This document shows positions 20,256-31,888 of a stretch of 64,000 nucleotides of DNA, in pieces. The notes under the pieces were generated by a model. It was given only the letters and a program-made list of their open reading frames with translations, was not told the origin of the DNA and made no database searches. Source of the DNA: Gymnothorax reevesii (Eukaryota > Chordata > Actinopteri > Anguilliformes > Muraenidae). How positions within the stretch are numbered: the stretch's first letter is position 1; each line of letters opens with the position of its first letter. A program made the position numbers and the translations under genes. The DNA lies in contig CM056573.1 of the NCBI GenBank assembly GCA_029721435.1, positions 5,323,501 through 5,387,500 on the forward strand, given 5' to 3'.

Positions 20256-22940
20256 GTAGTTATATTGCAGGGGGCATTTTCTATGTAAATTAGATGGCAC
20301 CAGTCGGAATGTGATTTAAATGGAGTCAAACCTACGTGAAACATAAGACAGTCCAAATACAACATTCAAGAACCACATCTAAATTGAAGCGCAACCCATT
20401 GCGAATTTTTCCAGAAGGTACAGACAAACGTGTCCATAATAAATGGCCTCAGGCTAAAATAAATTTTATATCATAATTATATCCTGTACTATTGTATCTA
20501 CAATGTATATATTACTTGCAGGCAAACATTTGACGTTGATAATAATGAAAATTGAGTGGTTCCTGTGTGTTATTTCTCACCGTTAGCTTCATCCCACCGC
20601 GGGTCTATACTGTATAGAGGCATGGTTTAAGAATACTCAAAACATGTTTGTAATAACATTGAATTATTTGCTAACAGAATTCTGATTGTACTTGCTCAGT
20701 TTGGAATGGTAATTTTTGTAGTATGGAATAAATGTTTTGGCTACATTTGCATCAATTGACCGAAAATAGTGTACATATTTTCCCAGAGGCAAAAATGCAT
20801 TTATGGTCAAAGTGTTCTGCAAGAGTGTTCAAAACTCTACTGATAAGGAGGGCCAGTGACTTATTTCTCTGAAGGTCGAGAACATCTGTGTTCCAAACAA
20901 TCCCAATGCCCACGCTGTTCCAGTAGAAATAACAATTGCCCTAGCTTTATATGCCAACTTTTTTTTATTCATTCTACTAGTCAGCTTTTCATATCATATT
21001 TTTTTAAATTCTGCATATCTGTTTCAGGAGGTAAGTTAATCAGGATATTTACTACAAAAAAACAAAGCAACCAAACATGAAATTTTGCCAGAATATCAAA
21101 GATACTTTTGTGACATACTAAAATGGCCAAATTTTATGGTACTCAACCAGAGCCGATTTATGTACTGTATTACACAATTTTTGCAAGATCAATAGCTACT
21201 CTTACCTAGACACAAGCAATCATGATGCTTGGTGGTCATGTGACTGAGTAATACACGACATGGTTACGGTCATACACTGGTGAATGCACGTATTGTTATA
21301 CCAAGAACAGAAGCATGTCTCAATCTACCCTCAAAACGTGAAACAATTCCACGCAATTGTTTTAATTTACTTCTAAATTTTTGCCCATAGTTAGCTGGCA
21401 GCTGTGCCGGGACCCTGAATATGGAATATGCAGATCAGACAATGGAAAGACAGTATTTCAACTCCTTATATGCTGTCGTGGCAGCTGAAGCCGCCAGTGT
21501 ACAAATATTTATGGACACAACTATGGATTTACATCCTCCTATCTTTCTACAGTGTGAGTGACAGTCATCACGCAAAAAATGACACTTTCCTATGCTTTTT
21601 GGCTTGTGCAGGCCTAGGCAAGCAATGAGCTGAGGAGTGATGTTGTATCAATGACTGTACAGTATATCTCCAGAGATTGCATCCATTTACTAGGGCATCA
21701 ATAACACAAATGATTTTTCAGGTGCTTTCACATCAGTTAGACCCCCGGTCTACTGTATTGTTCTTTTAGAGTGCGCCATAAAGATCATTTCGCAGATGTT
21801 CTTTCAAAAAATTTCTTCTGGGCTGGAGGGAAGGGTGTTTGTTGTGTTGTCGTGGGACACAATACTTAATCATGCCTCAGGTGGCAAAGCTATGGACACA
21901 AATATGGCGAACCGGCACTTGTGAAACTCCCATAGCTGAAAATGAGACGCTTGCCCAGTCAGAATATGCAATTTGAACCTTTTTCAAACTTCAGCAAATT
22001 ACAGAAGTTGTTTTCCAAGCAGGCAGATAAAACGAGGTTGGCAAAATGATGGCGAGCCGTGGCTGAAGAAATTAAAAATCAGGAAAAGGTAAGAGTATTT
22101 GTGAGCTGAATTGTCTGTGCTGAAACAGTAGATTAATATCGCCTCTCGGGAGACCACGATCACGTGTGCTTGCCGTAAGTACTTTGATATGTCCCTACCA
22201 TAGCGTGGCCACACCCTCCACCCAATTAAGCCATCGCTAAGGATCAGCCTTTTAAACCTGCTGGGGACTGAGCTCCCCTAACAAGAGGGGTGACAACTGG
22301 GTCATTAGCAGTATGCAGTAGCATAGTCACTGAACAGGCCCATTAGAGGACAGTATCATTCTTCCATCTCCGTAAAATCCCCAGTGAGCCCACTCCCTAT
22401 TCCTCTCAGTCAGCACAGCCCAATTAAAGTTGTTTGTGGGAGACATAAAATAATTAAAGGTTGATTTTTTTTTTTTTTTTTTAATTTGGGGTTCAGGGAG
22501 ATGCTCTTGGCAGTGTTGTAACATGTTTTCAGATGCTTGCTATTCAATTTCCGAGGGTTAAATATAAAAAGTTGGTGTTTGGAGCACAAATGAAGAGCAT
22601 CTCATTATTTCTCGAAAGTGGAAGGAGCAATTAGGTGTGTTTACATTACACACACCGCTGTGTTTCTTTGTGGCAGGTGCATACATGTACATTTGAGGAC
22701 AAATAAGTTCTGTGTTTATAAATATCTGACTGACAATGGACTTTGATGACATTTTCCACCAGTAAAGCAGTACGTGCATTAAGATGTTTGAAGATCATTC
22801 CATTTTTAGCAGCAATATTTACCAAGGAAAAGTGCCCTTTGCCACAAGGACTTTGAAATTATTTTGGAAACCACAACTGAGAGTTGACAACACCCTCTGT
22901 AAGTTCTTGAAAGTAAGAATGTAAATACCAGTGATAAGAT
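20256..22940. other. no gene recognised
   Basis: 2.7 kb without a supportable gene or named repeat. It contains a T-run at 22464-22482. ORFs here are short, overlap on both strands and lack codon or motif signal. Confidence 0.45.
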
Positions 22941-22941
22941 A

Positions 22942-23985
22942 GTGGGGGGAAAAAGTATTTACCCCCTTTCCGATTTTTGTTTTTGTATATTTGTTATACA
23001 TCAGTGTTTCAGATCATCAAACTAGTTATAATAATAGACCAAGATAACCCTAGTAAACAGAAAATGCTGCTTTTAAATGATGATTTAATTTATTGAAGAA
23101 AAAAGCTATCCAACCGAACTTAGCCCATGTGAAAAAGTCATTCCTATCTTAGTAAATCATCCAATTAAACAAACTGAATTGATGATTAGGTTCAATTTCA
23201 CTGGACATGTCCAGGCATGATTACTACCTGGCCTTTTGAATCTTAATGTCCCTTCAAAAGAACCTGTCTGGCAATGTGAAGTAGGCAAAAAGCAGCCCAT
23301 GATGCCATGATCTAAAGAAATTAAAGAACTAATGAGAAACACAGTCATTAACAGCTATGATTCTGGAAAGGGTTTCAAAGCCATTTTCTGAGGCACTGGG
23401 ACTCCAGCCAACCACAGTGAGGGCCATTATCTACAGGGGAAAATAAGTTGGAACTGTGGTGAACTGCAAAAAATCCTCCACAAGTACATTGATGACTCAT
23501 CCAGGAAGTCACAAAAAAAGCCCAAAGTAACATCTAGGGATCTGGAGGGTGCAGTAGTTAAGATTGGTGTTCACCATTCCACAATGATGCTAAGCATAAA
23601 TGGCATCCTTGGGGAAGCAGTGGGGCAAAAATCATTGCTGACGAACGAAACGAAAGAACGAAACGGCTCATCTCACATTCGCCAAAAAACATCTTGATAA
23701 CCCCGAGGATTTTTGAAATAATATTCTCAGAGCTGATGAGTCAAAAGTGGACTTTATGGAAAAAATGGGACTTGTTTCATCTGGCGGAAAGCTAACACAG
23801 CATTCCACATCATACCGACAGTCGAACAGGACGGAAGTAAAGTCAGTCTCTGCGGGTTCCTTTGCTGCTTCAGGATTTGGGTGACGCCGTGATTGGATGA
23901 CTTGGGTGACTTGCCAAAATCAGTTCATGATCTAAAGCTCAAGTGCTGTCGGTTTGCAGTCGGTTTATGCAGCAGGACACTGATC
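22942..23985 (+). mobile_element. Tc1-like transposon, copy 1 (5' part)
   Basis: Starts with a terminal repeat reading GGGGAAAAAGTATTTACCCC and the inner TTCAGATCATCAAACTAGTT. The 23340-23980 part has decayed transposase signals: ATTTCTGAGGCACTGGGACTC-like helix-turn-helix coding, then CTGATGAGTCAAAAGTGGAC (the D-E-S block) at about 23735, a GFLCCF (AAxG-type) block near 23855 and a remnant of MQQD near 23970. It is truncated after that. Same family as 24853-25945 and the reverse copy at 44715-45640. Confidence 0.75.
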
Positions 23986-24325
23986 TCCCATATTTTCCAC
24001 GTGTCATATAATCACATGCCAGATTTATTGCGTCAGGTGGGATAGACAGACTTAGCCACAAATGTTTTATGCACACCTGACAAGCAGTGAGAATTCATGG
24101 TTGTGTTTGCTAGACGTCAAGTGAAATTAACAATAAATAAAATTTATTATTTCCAATGAGCCAAAATTTACATGTGCGTATTACCGCACTGCCTTTTGGC
24201 CAATTTGATTAAAATATAGTACATTGCTTAATTGTGCTATAATGAATGAGTGAATGAAGGGTCATGAAGTTCAGCTGTTCACACAGGCAAATATTGACAG
24301 CTAAACTTTGAGTGGCATTTGGCAG
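23986..24325. other. no feature recognised
   Basis: A+T-rich spacer between a Tc1 copy and a tandem repeat. Confidence 0.3.
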
Positions 24326-24329
24326 TCTT

Positions 24330-24440
24330 TTTGTTGAGTGAATCAACTAGAACTTTGGGAAATGTAAGCAAATGGGGCCAAAATATAAGTATACCAAATT
24401 TCAGATTTTTAGCTTTAGCAGTTCTCCGGGACTCAGGGAA
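24330..24440. repeat. dispersed repeat shared with 49645-49760
   Basis: Matches the later site in order: a TTTTTGTTGAGTGAATCAACT-like start, GGGGCCAAAATATAAGTA, CCAAATTTCAGATTTTTAGC and GCAGTTCTCCGGGAC. The copy near 49700 differs by scattered substitutions. Family not identified. Confidence 0.7.
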
Positions 24441-24444
24441 TTAC

Positions 24445-24850
24445 CATTTTAACTTGTTGAAGCCCCGCCCCCAATCCTCATTGGCTTACATTTACATTTT
24501 TCATTACTATTGAAACATTTATTATGGAAAGTTGGTGATATGGTTGTTGGACTCAAGTTAAGGATCGCAAGTGAATTGACAAAGTTCTACCCCTTTCTTG
24601 TCTGGGGAATTTTTCATCCTTCATTACTATTGAATCCCTTGTCATCGAGTGTTTGGAGCTGGGTTTTTTGAATTCACAAAGGGGTCTCATAATAAGTGAT
24701 GTAGCCACGCCCCCTGTCCTCATTGGCTTTGCTTCTCTCCATTGTAACTATTGATTCGTGTGTCATAGAGAGTACAGGGATGGGTTGTTGGACTCAGGAA
24801 AGGATCACATTGTAGTTGACAAAGCCTTGCCCCTTGTACTGATTGGCTAC
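24445..24850. repeat. ~120 bp tandem repeat, about 3.3 units
   Basis: A promoter-like sentence recurs at about 24460, 24578, 24700 and 24818: variants of GACAAAGCCCCGCCCCT followed by CCTCATTGGCT. Between them come TTCATTACTATTGAA and GTTGTTGGACTCA in each unit. Spacing is 118-122 bases. Each unit contains a GC-box-like CCGCCC and a CCAAT-like CATTGG. Confidence 0.7.
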
Positions 24851-24852
24851 TG

Positions 24853-25945
24853 TGGCTCCTCTCACATTTGCCAAAAAACAGCTTGATGACCTAAAACTGT
24901 GTGCTGATGAGTCATATTTTAAATGTTTTGGAAGACATGGGTCCTGTTAGATCTAACGTATAGCTAACAAAGCCTTCCAGAATGAGAACATCATACCAAA
25001 TTTAAACAACATTGTGATAATGTGATAGTCTGGGGCTACTTTGCTGCTTTAGGACCGAGGCGCCTTCCCGTAACTTATGGAAACATGACTTCTGCTTTCA
25101 ACCACAAAATCCTGAAGGAGATCTGTCCATCAGTTTGTGACCTAAAGCTCAAGCATAGTTGGGTAATGCAGCAGGACAGTGATGCAAAGCAGATGAGCAA
25201 GTACACCCCTGAATGGCTCAGAGGAACAAAATGAAGGCTTAGGAGTGGCCTAGTCAAGCCCTGACTTGAATCCAGTGGAGAAGCAATGGCATGTCCTCAA
25301 AAAGGCAGTTAATGTCCAATAACCCTGCAGTGTTGATAGGTTTAAGGAATTCTGCAAAGAGGGGTGGGCCAAAATTCCTCCACACTGCCAGTCATGGCAA
25401 AAGTTTGACTGCAGTAATTGTCACTAAGGGTGGCACAACCAGTTATTAGGTTTAGGGGGAAAATCATTTTTTTCACATGGGAGGTAGAGATTTTGAGGTG
25501 CTCTTTACCTTCGAAAAATCTACTGATTATTGAAAAGCTGCATTTTGAGCACATCGTCTTTGTCTCATCCATAAAATTAGATAACTCGGTCGCCACGTGG
25601 ACTGAGTCGTTTGTCTCCCCGATTCCCAAATTTCAGACAAAATAGCCGCCGGCAGCCATATTAGATGTCCAAATTCCCGAAAATCAGCATTGAGCATTGT
25701 CAAATAAAGATCTTCACTTGTGGAAAATTTTAAAAAATTCCTGTATTAATTGTTGCTTCAAGAACCTGGAACAGAAAATCTCTGTGGTCACGGCGGCGGC
25801 CCCGGAACTAACCCATAGTAACTCCCAGCTATCATCATCGGTGAGATACAATAAGTTAGATGATCTGTTAACTTTTAAAAATGCTAACTAAGCAAAATAT
25901 AGGAGAAATCAGGAAGGGATCAAATATTTTCACAGCACTGTATTT
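24853..25945 (+). mobile_element. Tc1-like transposon, copy 2 (3' part)
   Basis: Transposase from the first catalytic block onward: GATGAGTCATATTTT (D-E-S) at about 24908, then frame 25022-25234 with VIVWGYFAALGPRRLP and HSWVMQQDSDAKQMSK, where the second catalytic Asp is kept. After a stop comes PVEKQWHVLKKAV-like coding near 25280 and EFCKEGWAKIPPH near 25350. The 3' terminal repeat is readable in two places, CACATGGGAG at about 25477 and AGAAATCAGGAAGGGATCAA at about 25902, separated by ~330 bases of unrelated, partly GC-rich sequence (25565-25890) that looks inserted. Confidence 0.8.
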
Positions 25946-25949
25946 AGAC

Positions 25950-27424
25950 AATTGGCAGCTCATAGCCAGGCCTGTTTTAATAATTTCATGTAAAAAGTGA
26001 GCACATGAAAGGTCTTCAGTAGATTTAAAGTGTTGCAGTAAACTCTCAGTATGAAATCCGCAGAGCGATCGTGAACCAAGCCATTATTAGACTTACAAGT
26101 AAAAGAAAGATGAGCATGTCTTTAATTGATTTATTTTTGCATGTAATCAGGAATAGATCTTAAAAATGCAGGTTTTTTCAGTGCAGCAACTGTTAGGACT
26201 TTTTCTGTCCTGATTAGCTTTGTCCTGTATAGGTCCCAAGTACAATTCAATACCTTAAAAACTACTTTCAATAATGTATTTAATTTATGTGTCGTATCTA
26301 CAGTATAAACAATTTTCTGGACTATTTGACATCTGTGCGAATAGGATATATTTTGATTTACGTTCAAGGAATGTAACTGTTGCTTGTATGGTCACTGGAG
26401 ACAAACACAATGGGAAATTGCTGAGTGTCATGTAATGTCATTGTTCCGTACTGAGAAGTGACTTTTCTCAGCTGATTACTTTTTCACTTGCTAGCATCTC
26501 CCAACAGAATCACCTGCCATTGGACCCTGGGATAAGGAAAAAAAAGATCACATTGCACACATTTATTCTCCACATTTAAAAAATCAGAACTGGGAATAAA
26601 ACAATACATAAAATATGAATAATGAATCTAACCAAATCCTAATTTTATACAATATATAACACAAATGCCTCAAAATATGGAATCTTAATTTAAGACGCTC
26701 TGGCAAATTTAAGGTAGAGCAAATTACCCCTGGGGTAAGGCACATCTCAGCAATGTGCTGTCAAGCCCCCTCATGTTCAGTGAGGATGGTGACCTTAAAC
26801 ACAATAATAATTCAACTAATTAGGTAGTGCTCACGATGATAGAAACTTAATATACATTTGCAAATAGAGCCAAGTGCCTGATTTACTGTAAAGCTGTGAA
26901 ATGTGCACGTGGTACACGCTTACTTCAGGTGTCATCACATCAAAGTCCTTGGCCAGAATTTTCTTCCTCAACTTCAAGGCAGCCATGATTTCATCAGTCA
27001 ATTTGATGGCCGGAGGGTAGACACACACAGTGCACTTTGACAGTGCAAACAAAAGCGGTTTTACACATCGATAACCATGTGAGTTTATTCTAAAAAATAT
27101 TTCCGTATAGCACAAAATTATGCTATGGTCATATGTGCTCATGACCAGAAAACATGCAATTCTGGGAAATTTACCAAAAGTTTTGAATATAAAATTTCAT
27201 ATGGAACTATTAATATATCCACGGCTTGGTGTTGAGCAGATTGAAATCGACTGAAGGACTCTGAGCAATATTTAGTGATGCATAAAGAAAAAAAACACAA
27301 AAACTTCAACTCTCACACTGTTGCACTTTTTTTGTGGACATGATTATAGTTTGGGGACTGTCTCGCTTTGCAGTAGGCTGCATCTCAACACTTCTTGTTG
27401 CTTGTCATGTCCTGTACCAAAACA
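25950..27424. other. no gene recognised apart from an exon candidate
   Basis: A+T-rich unique-looking sequence. The only item of note is the candidate exon at 26929-27048 listed separately. Confidence 0.4.
26929..27048 (-). CDS. weak candidate internal exon
   Basis: On the minus strand a 103-codon frame contains PPAIKLTDEIMAALKLRKKI and LAKDFDVMTPE, ending at a donor-like GAA|GTAAGC (about 26929). The peptide is amphipathic, low in rare residues and unlike the neighbouring A+T-driven frames. A weak acceptor-like TTTGCACTGTCAAAG lies upstream. No family recognised and no partner exon found. Confidence 0.22.
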
Positions 27425-27645
27425 TCATCCCGTCTCATCATATTGCGACAATTTCTGCCCAAGCATTGATATATGCCAAAAATAGAGCCTTTTGCTGTGC
27501 TTTTTAACATTTAGGGTTTAAGTAGGGGTTAGGGTTAGTTATGACAATGACATCAAATAAGGGCACCAAAAGCCTCTATTTTAGTCGTATTTCAATGCTT
27601 GGGCAGCAAGCGTCACTGTATGACGCGTCGGAATGAGACTGCATT
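27425..27645. repeat. fold-back element with TTAGGG-like centre
   Basis: TGCCCAAGCATTGATATATG (27456-27475) and the following AAAATAGAGCCTTTTG return inverted at 27568-27606. The match extends outward with lower identity (TCATCATATTGCGACAA against the GTCACTGTATGACGCG side). The ~70-base centre contains TAGGGGTTAGGGTTAG. Non-coding, MITE-like. Confidence 0.7.
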
Positions 27646-27819
27646 CCCCGTACATGCAGTATCATATTTGGAGAGCTATTATGATTGTTGCGTACAGCTA
27701 TGAGACCTATACAGCAATTATATTTCATATAAGTAACTAATTTTGAATGTTTATTTTGTTTTTGTAGGTAGCAAACAATAGGCCTTGATAAAATGGGCCT
27801 ATTTTCAAAAAGAGACTTT

Positions 27820-30090
27820 GTAATTATGTCATCAGATCTGCGGCAGTATGTTTTGGATACCTGGGTGAAAAGAGGGGCAGAGATGTCAAATGATCACCAC
27901 CTGGCGGTAAGCTTGTACAGATACCGGGGACGATTGCCGAACAGACCTGGTAAACCTAAACGTGTTGATGAGGAAAGTCTAGTTGGAGGACCCTGTACAG
28001 ACAATTTTTCACTCACCACTGTGGAAGAACTTTTCCCCATATCCTGGGGACACTGGGGGCATGGAGTCCAAGTTCACCCTGTTTAAAACCTTCATTGTGG
28101 TAGAGGCTGCCTGGCGGTTGTCCACACCAGCCGTGGCGGAAACCCCCGGACCCGTTAGTGGACACCAACAGTGAGAGATGCCATCAAGCTGAAGGAGGTG
28201 GTCTTTTGGGCTTGGTTGGACCATGGGACACCTGACTACACTGACAGGTTACATCAGGCCAGACGGATTGCAGCTGCACTTGTCACAAGAGCAAAAACTC
28301 AGGTTTGGGAGGACTTCAGGGATGTCATAGGGAAGGACATTCTGGCGACCTCAAAGAGGTCATGGCAAACCAGCTAGCAGCACAGGAGGGGGAGGAATGG
28401 CTTCACCAAGGCTGTCGTAGCAGGGGTGGGGAATTGCTGACCTTGATTGGAGATGATACTGTTTTGCAGCGGAAAGAACACTTTGAGGAACTCGTCAATC
28501 CAGCAGTCACACCCTGCATTGAGGGGGCAGGGATGGAGGAATCGGTTAAGTCTTTGGCTATATCTCTCAGGTGGAAGTCACTGAGGTAGTTGAAAAGCTC
28601 TGCAGTGGTAAGTCCCCGGGGATATATACGAGATTCGCTCTGAGATGCTGAAGGTTCTGGATGTTAATTTGCTGTCTTATCTGACGTGCCTGTTCAACAT
28701 CGCATGTATATTGGATACAGTAACCTTGGACCGGCAGACAGGGGTGGCGGTTCCCATTTTTGAAAAAGGGGATGAGAGAGTCTGTTCCAACTATAGCGGG
28801 ATCACACTGCTCAGCCTCTCAGGAAATGCTTATACTAAGGTGCCGGAAAGGAAGCTACACGCAATCATTGAACCTTTGATTCAGGGAGAGCAATGTGCGT
28901 TCCATTCTGGCAGTGGAACAGTGGACTAACTCTTTACCTTGGCACGGATACTGGAAGGGACGCGGGATTATGCCCATCCTGTCTACATGTGTTTTGTAGA
29001 CTTGGAGAAGGCTTATGACTATGTCCCCTGAGGTATCCTGTGGGGCTGCTGCGAGAGTATGAGGTTGCAGGGTCATTAGTTCTACCAAAGTCAGAGTTGT
29101 TTCCGCATTCTTGGCATTAAGTGGGAACTCTTTCTGGTGGATGTTGGACTCCACTAAGGATTGACCTCGTTATCTATTTTGATTAGGATTTTCATGGACA
29201 GGATATTAAGGTGCAGATAAAGTTTTGAAGGTCTTCAGTTTGGTGACCTTAGAGTTGCATCTCTGTTGTTTGCAGATGATGTGATCCTGTTAGCTTTGTA
29301 GAGCTGTGACCTCAAACGTGCACCGAAGCGGTTTGCAGCCACGTTGAAGCAGTCGGACTAAGAATCGGAACCTCCAAGGCTATGGCTCTCTGCCAGAGAA
29401 AGGTGTTTTGTCCCCTCAAAGTGGGGGGTGAGTTGTTGCCTCAACTGGATGAGTTTAAGCATTTTGGGGTCTTGTTCAGGATTGATGGTATGCAGAAGAG
29501 ATTGACAGGTAGGTTGGTGCTGCATCTACAGTGATGCGGGCATTTTAGCAGTCTGTCAGGGTGTAGAAGAGGCTGAGCCAAAAAACAAAGTTCTGGATTT
29601 ACCTCTCAATTTATGTTTCAACCCTCACCTATGGTCACAAGCTCTTAGTAGTGACTGAAAGGACAAGATCATGAATACAAGTGGTCGAAATGATTTTTCC
29701 CGGCAGGTTGGCTGGGCTCGCCCTTTGGGATAAGGAGAGGAGCTCGGACATCTGTGACCAGCTCAGAGTAAAGCTGCTGCTCCTAGGTGTTGAGAGAAAT
29801 CATTTGAAGTGCTTCAGGCATCTGGCTTGCCTGCCGCCTGGACACCTCCCTTTTAAGGTTTTTTGGGCATGTCCGAATGAGACGAGGCCCCCAAAGCACA
29901 CCCAGGACATGCCAAAAGGATTATATCCCCCAGCTAGCCTGGAAATGGCTTAAGGTCCCCTAGGAAGACTTGGAGGAGGTACTTGGTCTGGGGGATGCCT
30001 GGGCTACTTAGCTGAGTCTGACCCCTGCGACTCAACCCGAGATAAGAGGTTGAATGGATGGATGGATCAATGGATGGATGGAGGATAGTA
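27820..30090 (+). mobile_element. RTE/Rex-like LINE, 5'-truncated, (TGGA)n tail
   Basis: A 2.3 kb LINE whose ORF2 can be followed almost continuously through several frameshifts. It has VLDTWVKRGAEMSNDHHLAV (linker after the endonuclease) at about 27853-27912; DAIKLKEVVFWAWLDHGTPD (about 28174) and RIAAALVTRAKTQVWEDF; GGELLTLIGDDTVLQRKEHF; then the reverse transcriptase with VAVPIFEKGDERVCSNYSGI (28747-28806), LLSLSGNAYTKVPERKL, CFVDLEKAYDYVP (28992-29030, first catalytic Asp kept) and SLLFADDVILL (about 29262-29297, intact ADD box, then a stop). The end reads LKCFRHLACLPPGHLPFKVF. It closes with AACCCGAGATAAGAGGTTGA and a TGGATGGATGG run. Endonuclease missing. Clade is uncertain. Confidence 0.9.
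30045..30085 (+). repeat. (TGGA)n LINE tail
   Basis: About ten imperfect TGGA units that form the 3' tail of the preceding LINE. Confidence 0.9.
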
Positions 30091-30162
30091 TATTTTTAAT
30101 AAATAACAGAATTCACAAGCCAAAGTATCAAACTCATTGTTGTACTGTTTTAAATATGCACT

Positions 30163-30600
30163 GCCTGGCCAAAACAAAGTCGCCATTTGGATTAAAAAAA
30201 GCAAACACGTGGGAGCCTATGATAGTAATCACTGCAGCAATGATTCAAGGTTGCAGCTTGCAACAATCCTTTTTCCTCTGACTAATGCACTGTGCAGCTT
30301 CTCATTGTTTGAGCAACCATGTTGGAAGACGTATCCCATGATTGTGGAAAAGATGTTACTGCGTTTCGAGAGAGACAAACGATTGATCTCCCTCAAGCAA
30401 AGGAAACGACTAAGAGATTGCTAAAAGCCTTGGAGTTGGGTTAAGACCTGTCCAACACATTATTAAAACTTGGTGGGATACTGGTGAACAGTTAATTTCA
30501 TGGAGGAAATGTGGTCAAAGTCCAGGTTTACCCTATTTCAGGGAAATGGGCGCGTTACGGCAAGAAAAACTTTCATGAAGCGATGCACCAGTCATGCATA
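30163..30600 (+). mobile_element. Tc1-like transposon, 5' end
   Basis: Starts with the terminal sequence CACTGCCTGGCCAAAACAAA, the same end as the MITE at 58430-58807. The N-terminal transposase part follows in changing frames: ERQTIDLPQAKETTK (30370-30415), LGLRPVQHIIKTWWDTGEQ (about 30433-30490) and ISWRKCGQ, i.e. the two helix-turn-helix regions that bind the terminal repeats. It stops before the catalytic domain. Confidence 0.8.
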
Positions 30601-30607
30601 GTGCCCA

Positions 30608-30715
30608 CACAGCAAAAATCCCGGTGTTAATTGAACTCCAGTAGAGTTTATATGAGACCAGTTGGTCTCATATAAACTCCACTGGATTTCAATTAACCCT
30701 GGGATATTTGCTGTG
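30608..30715. repeat. 108 bp palindromic element without spacer
   Basis: Arms CACAGCAAAAATCCCGGTG and its inverted partner CCCTGGGATATTTGCTGTG enclose GAGTTTATATGAGACCA, and the centre is TGGTCTCA. Identity of the arms is about 85-90% by eye. Known style of a very small fish MITE. Confidence 0.85.
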
Positions 30716-30868
30716 CACTCTGCAAGCCAGTGGAGGCAGTTTTGTGATCAAAGGTTGCTTCAATTAGTCGGGACTTAGCTCAGCAATGTTATGCAGCTAA
30801 AGAAGAAGTCAGCAGACTACCTGAATGAACTGAATGCCTGACTTTAACTCACATAACTTTTTTTTTTT

Positions 30869-31032
30869 GCAGGCTTTCATTCCAACCAAGCACTTACACA
30901 CCTGATACTACTAATCAAGCTCATTACCTAAGACTCTTAGGGTTGATTAGTGGTGTCAGGTGTGTAACTGCTTGGTTGGAATGAAAGCCTGTACCCACAC
31001 CGGCCCTTTCTGGACACAGTTGAAAAGCCCTG
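30869..31032. mobile_element. hAT-type fold-back MITE, left end missing
   Basis: GCAGGCTTTCATTCCAACCA is inverted at the right as TGGTTGGAATGAAAGCCTG. The right arm goes on to GGCCCTTTCTGGACACAGTT and ends GAAAAGCCCTG, a hAT-like CAGGGCTTTTC terminus read on the other strand. The left arm stops at a T-run (30858-30868), so the outer ~50 bases of that side are lost. Confidence 0.75.
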
Positions 31033-31235
31033 GTCTATAGTGTGCTAACTTTTTCAGGGTGAAAGTTGAACATCACCTCTCCTTTGAACAAAACTCAACC
31101 ATTGCATTTTTGAATGTGGGTTTTTTTTTCCTATTCAGAAGTCCAGTATAGCACCCACACTATTTGACTGTGAGGCCAGGCTGCTGTTACATATTCTGAA
31201 GGCGGTTATCCCTAAAATACCCTACTTGGCAGCAA

Positions 31236-31888
31236 ACAGTGCATGGCCAAAAGTATGTGGACGCTTACGTATCCAACATCTCACTCAAAAACCATGGGTA
31301 TTAATAGGGAATTGCCTCTGTCTTTGCAGCCATGAGACATATGTTGTAAATGTTTGTATAAAGACAGCATGTTGGCACATGTACATATATATAAGGCATG
31401 GGAACATGTAAAGGGACCAACCAGCAGCCAAATTCCTTCTTGATTGGCTTCATGGAAGAAAGAGTCCAAAATCTCAGGAGACCTTGGGCTCACTTGGGAA
31501 GACTTTCCAATTTCTTTTTGAATATTCTGGCAGAGATTTGTTTATATGTCAGCATGAAATGCATTAATGAGTCCAGTCACTGATCCTTTGTGATTAGACC
31601 TGGATCGATGTTGACTTCTCACTTGATTTCCACAGTACTGGATGGAGCTGAGCCACAGGCTCTGTGCAGGCCAGTCGAGATCTTCTCCTCAAATCTCCAC
31701 CAGCCATGCATGGACATTGGTATGTTCATGGGGGCACTGCCAAGGTTGAGCATAAAAGGGCTGTCTCCAAAGTCGTGGAAGCACAGAATCATCTGGAATG
31801 TCAACCTGTGATTTCAAGCTAAGAAGTTTCTTTAGTGGAAGATATTTAGCATGGTGATGTAGTTTTTGTTGTTCTAAAACTTGTAAGT
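31236..31888 (-). mobile_element. Tc1-like relic, part 1 (minus)
   Basis: The left end ATGGCCAAAAGTATGTGGAC is a well-known fish Tc1 terminus. Inner stretches CCATGGGTATTAATAGGGAA, CTCTGTGCAGGCCAGTCGAG and AAAGGGCTGTCTCCAAAGTC correspond to the reverse-read transposase region of that family. No frame is intact. It continues after the MITE at 31889-32080. Confidence 0.65.

Noticed and set aside
22464..22482. T-run as splice acceptor or terminator
   Set aside because: Followed by AATTTGGGG with no AG at the right place; more likely a simple homopolymer or retroposon tail.
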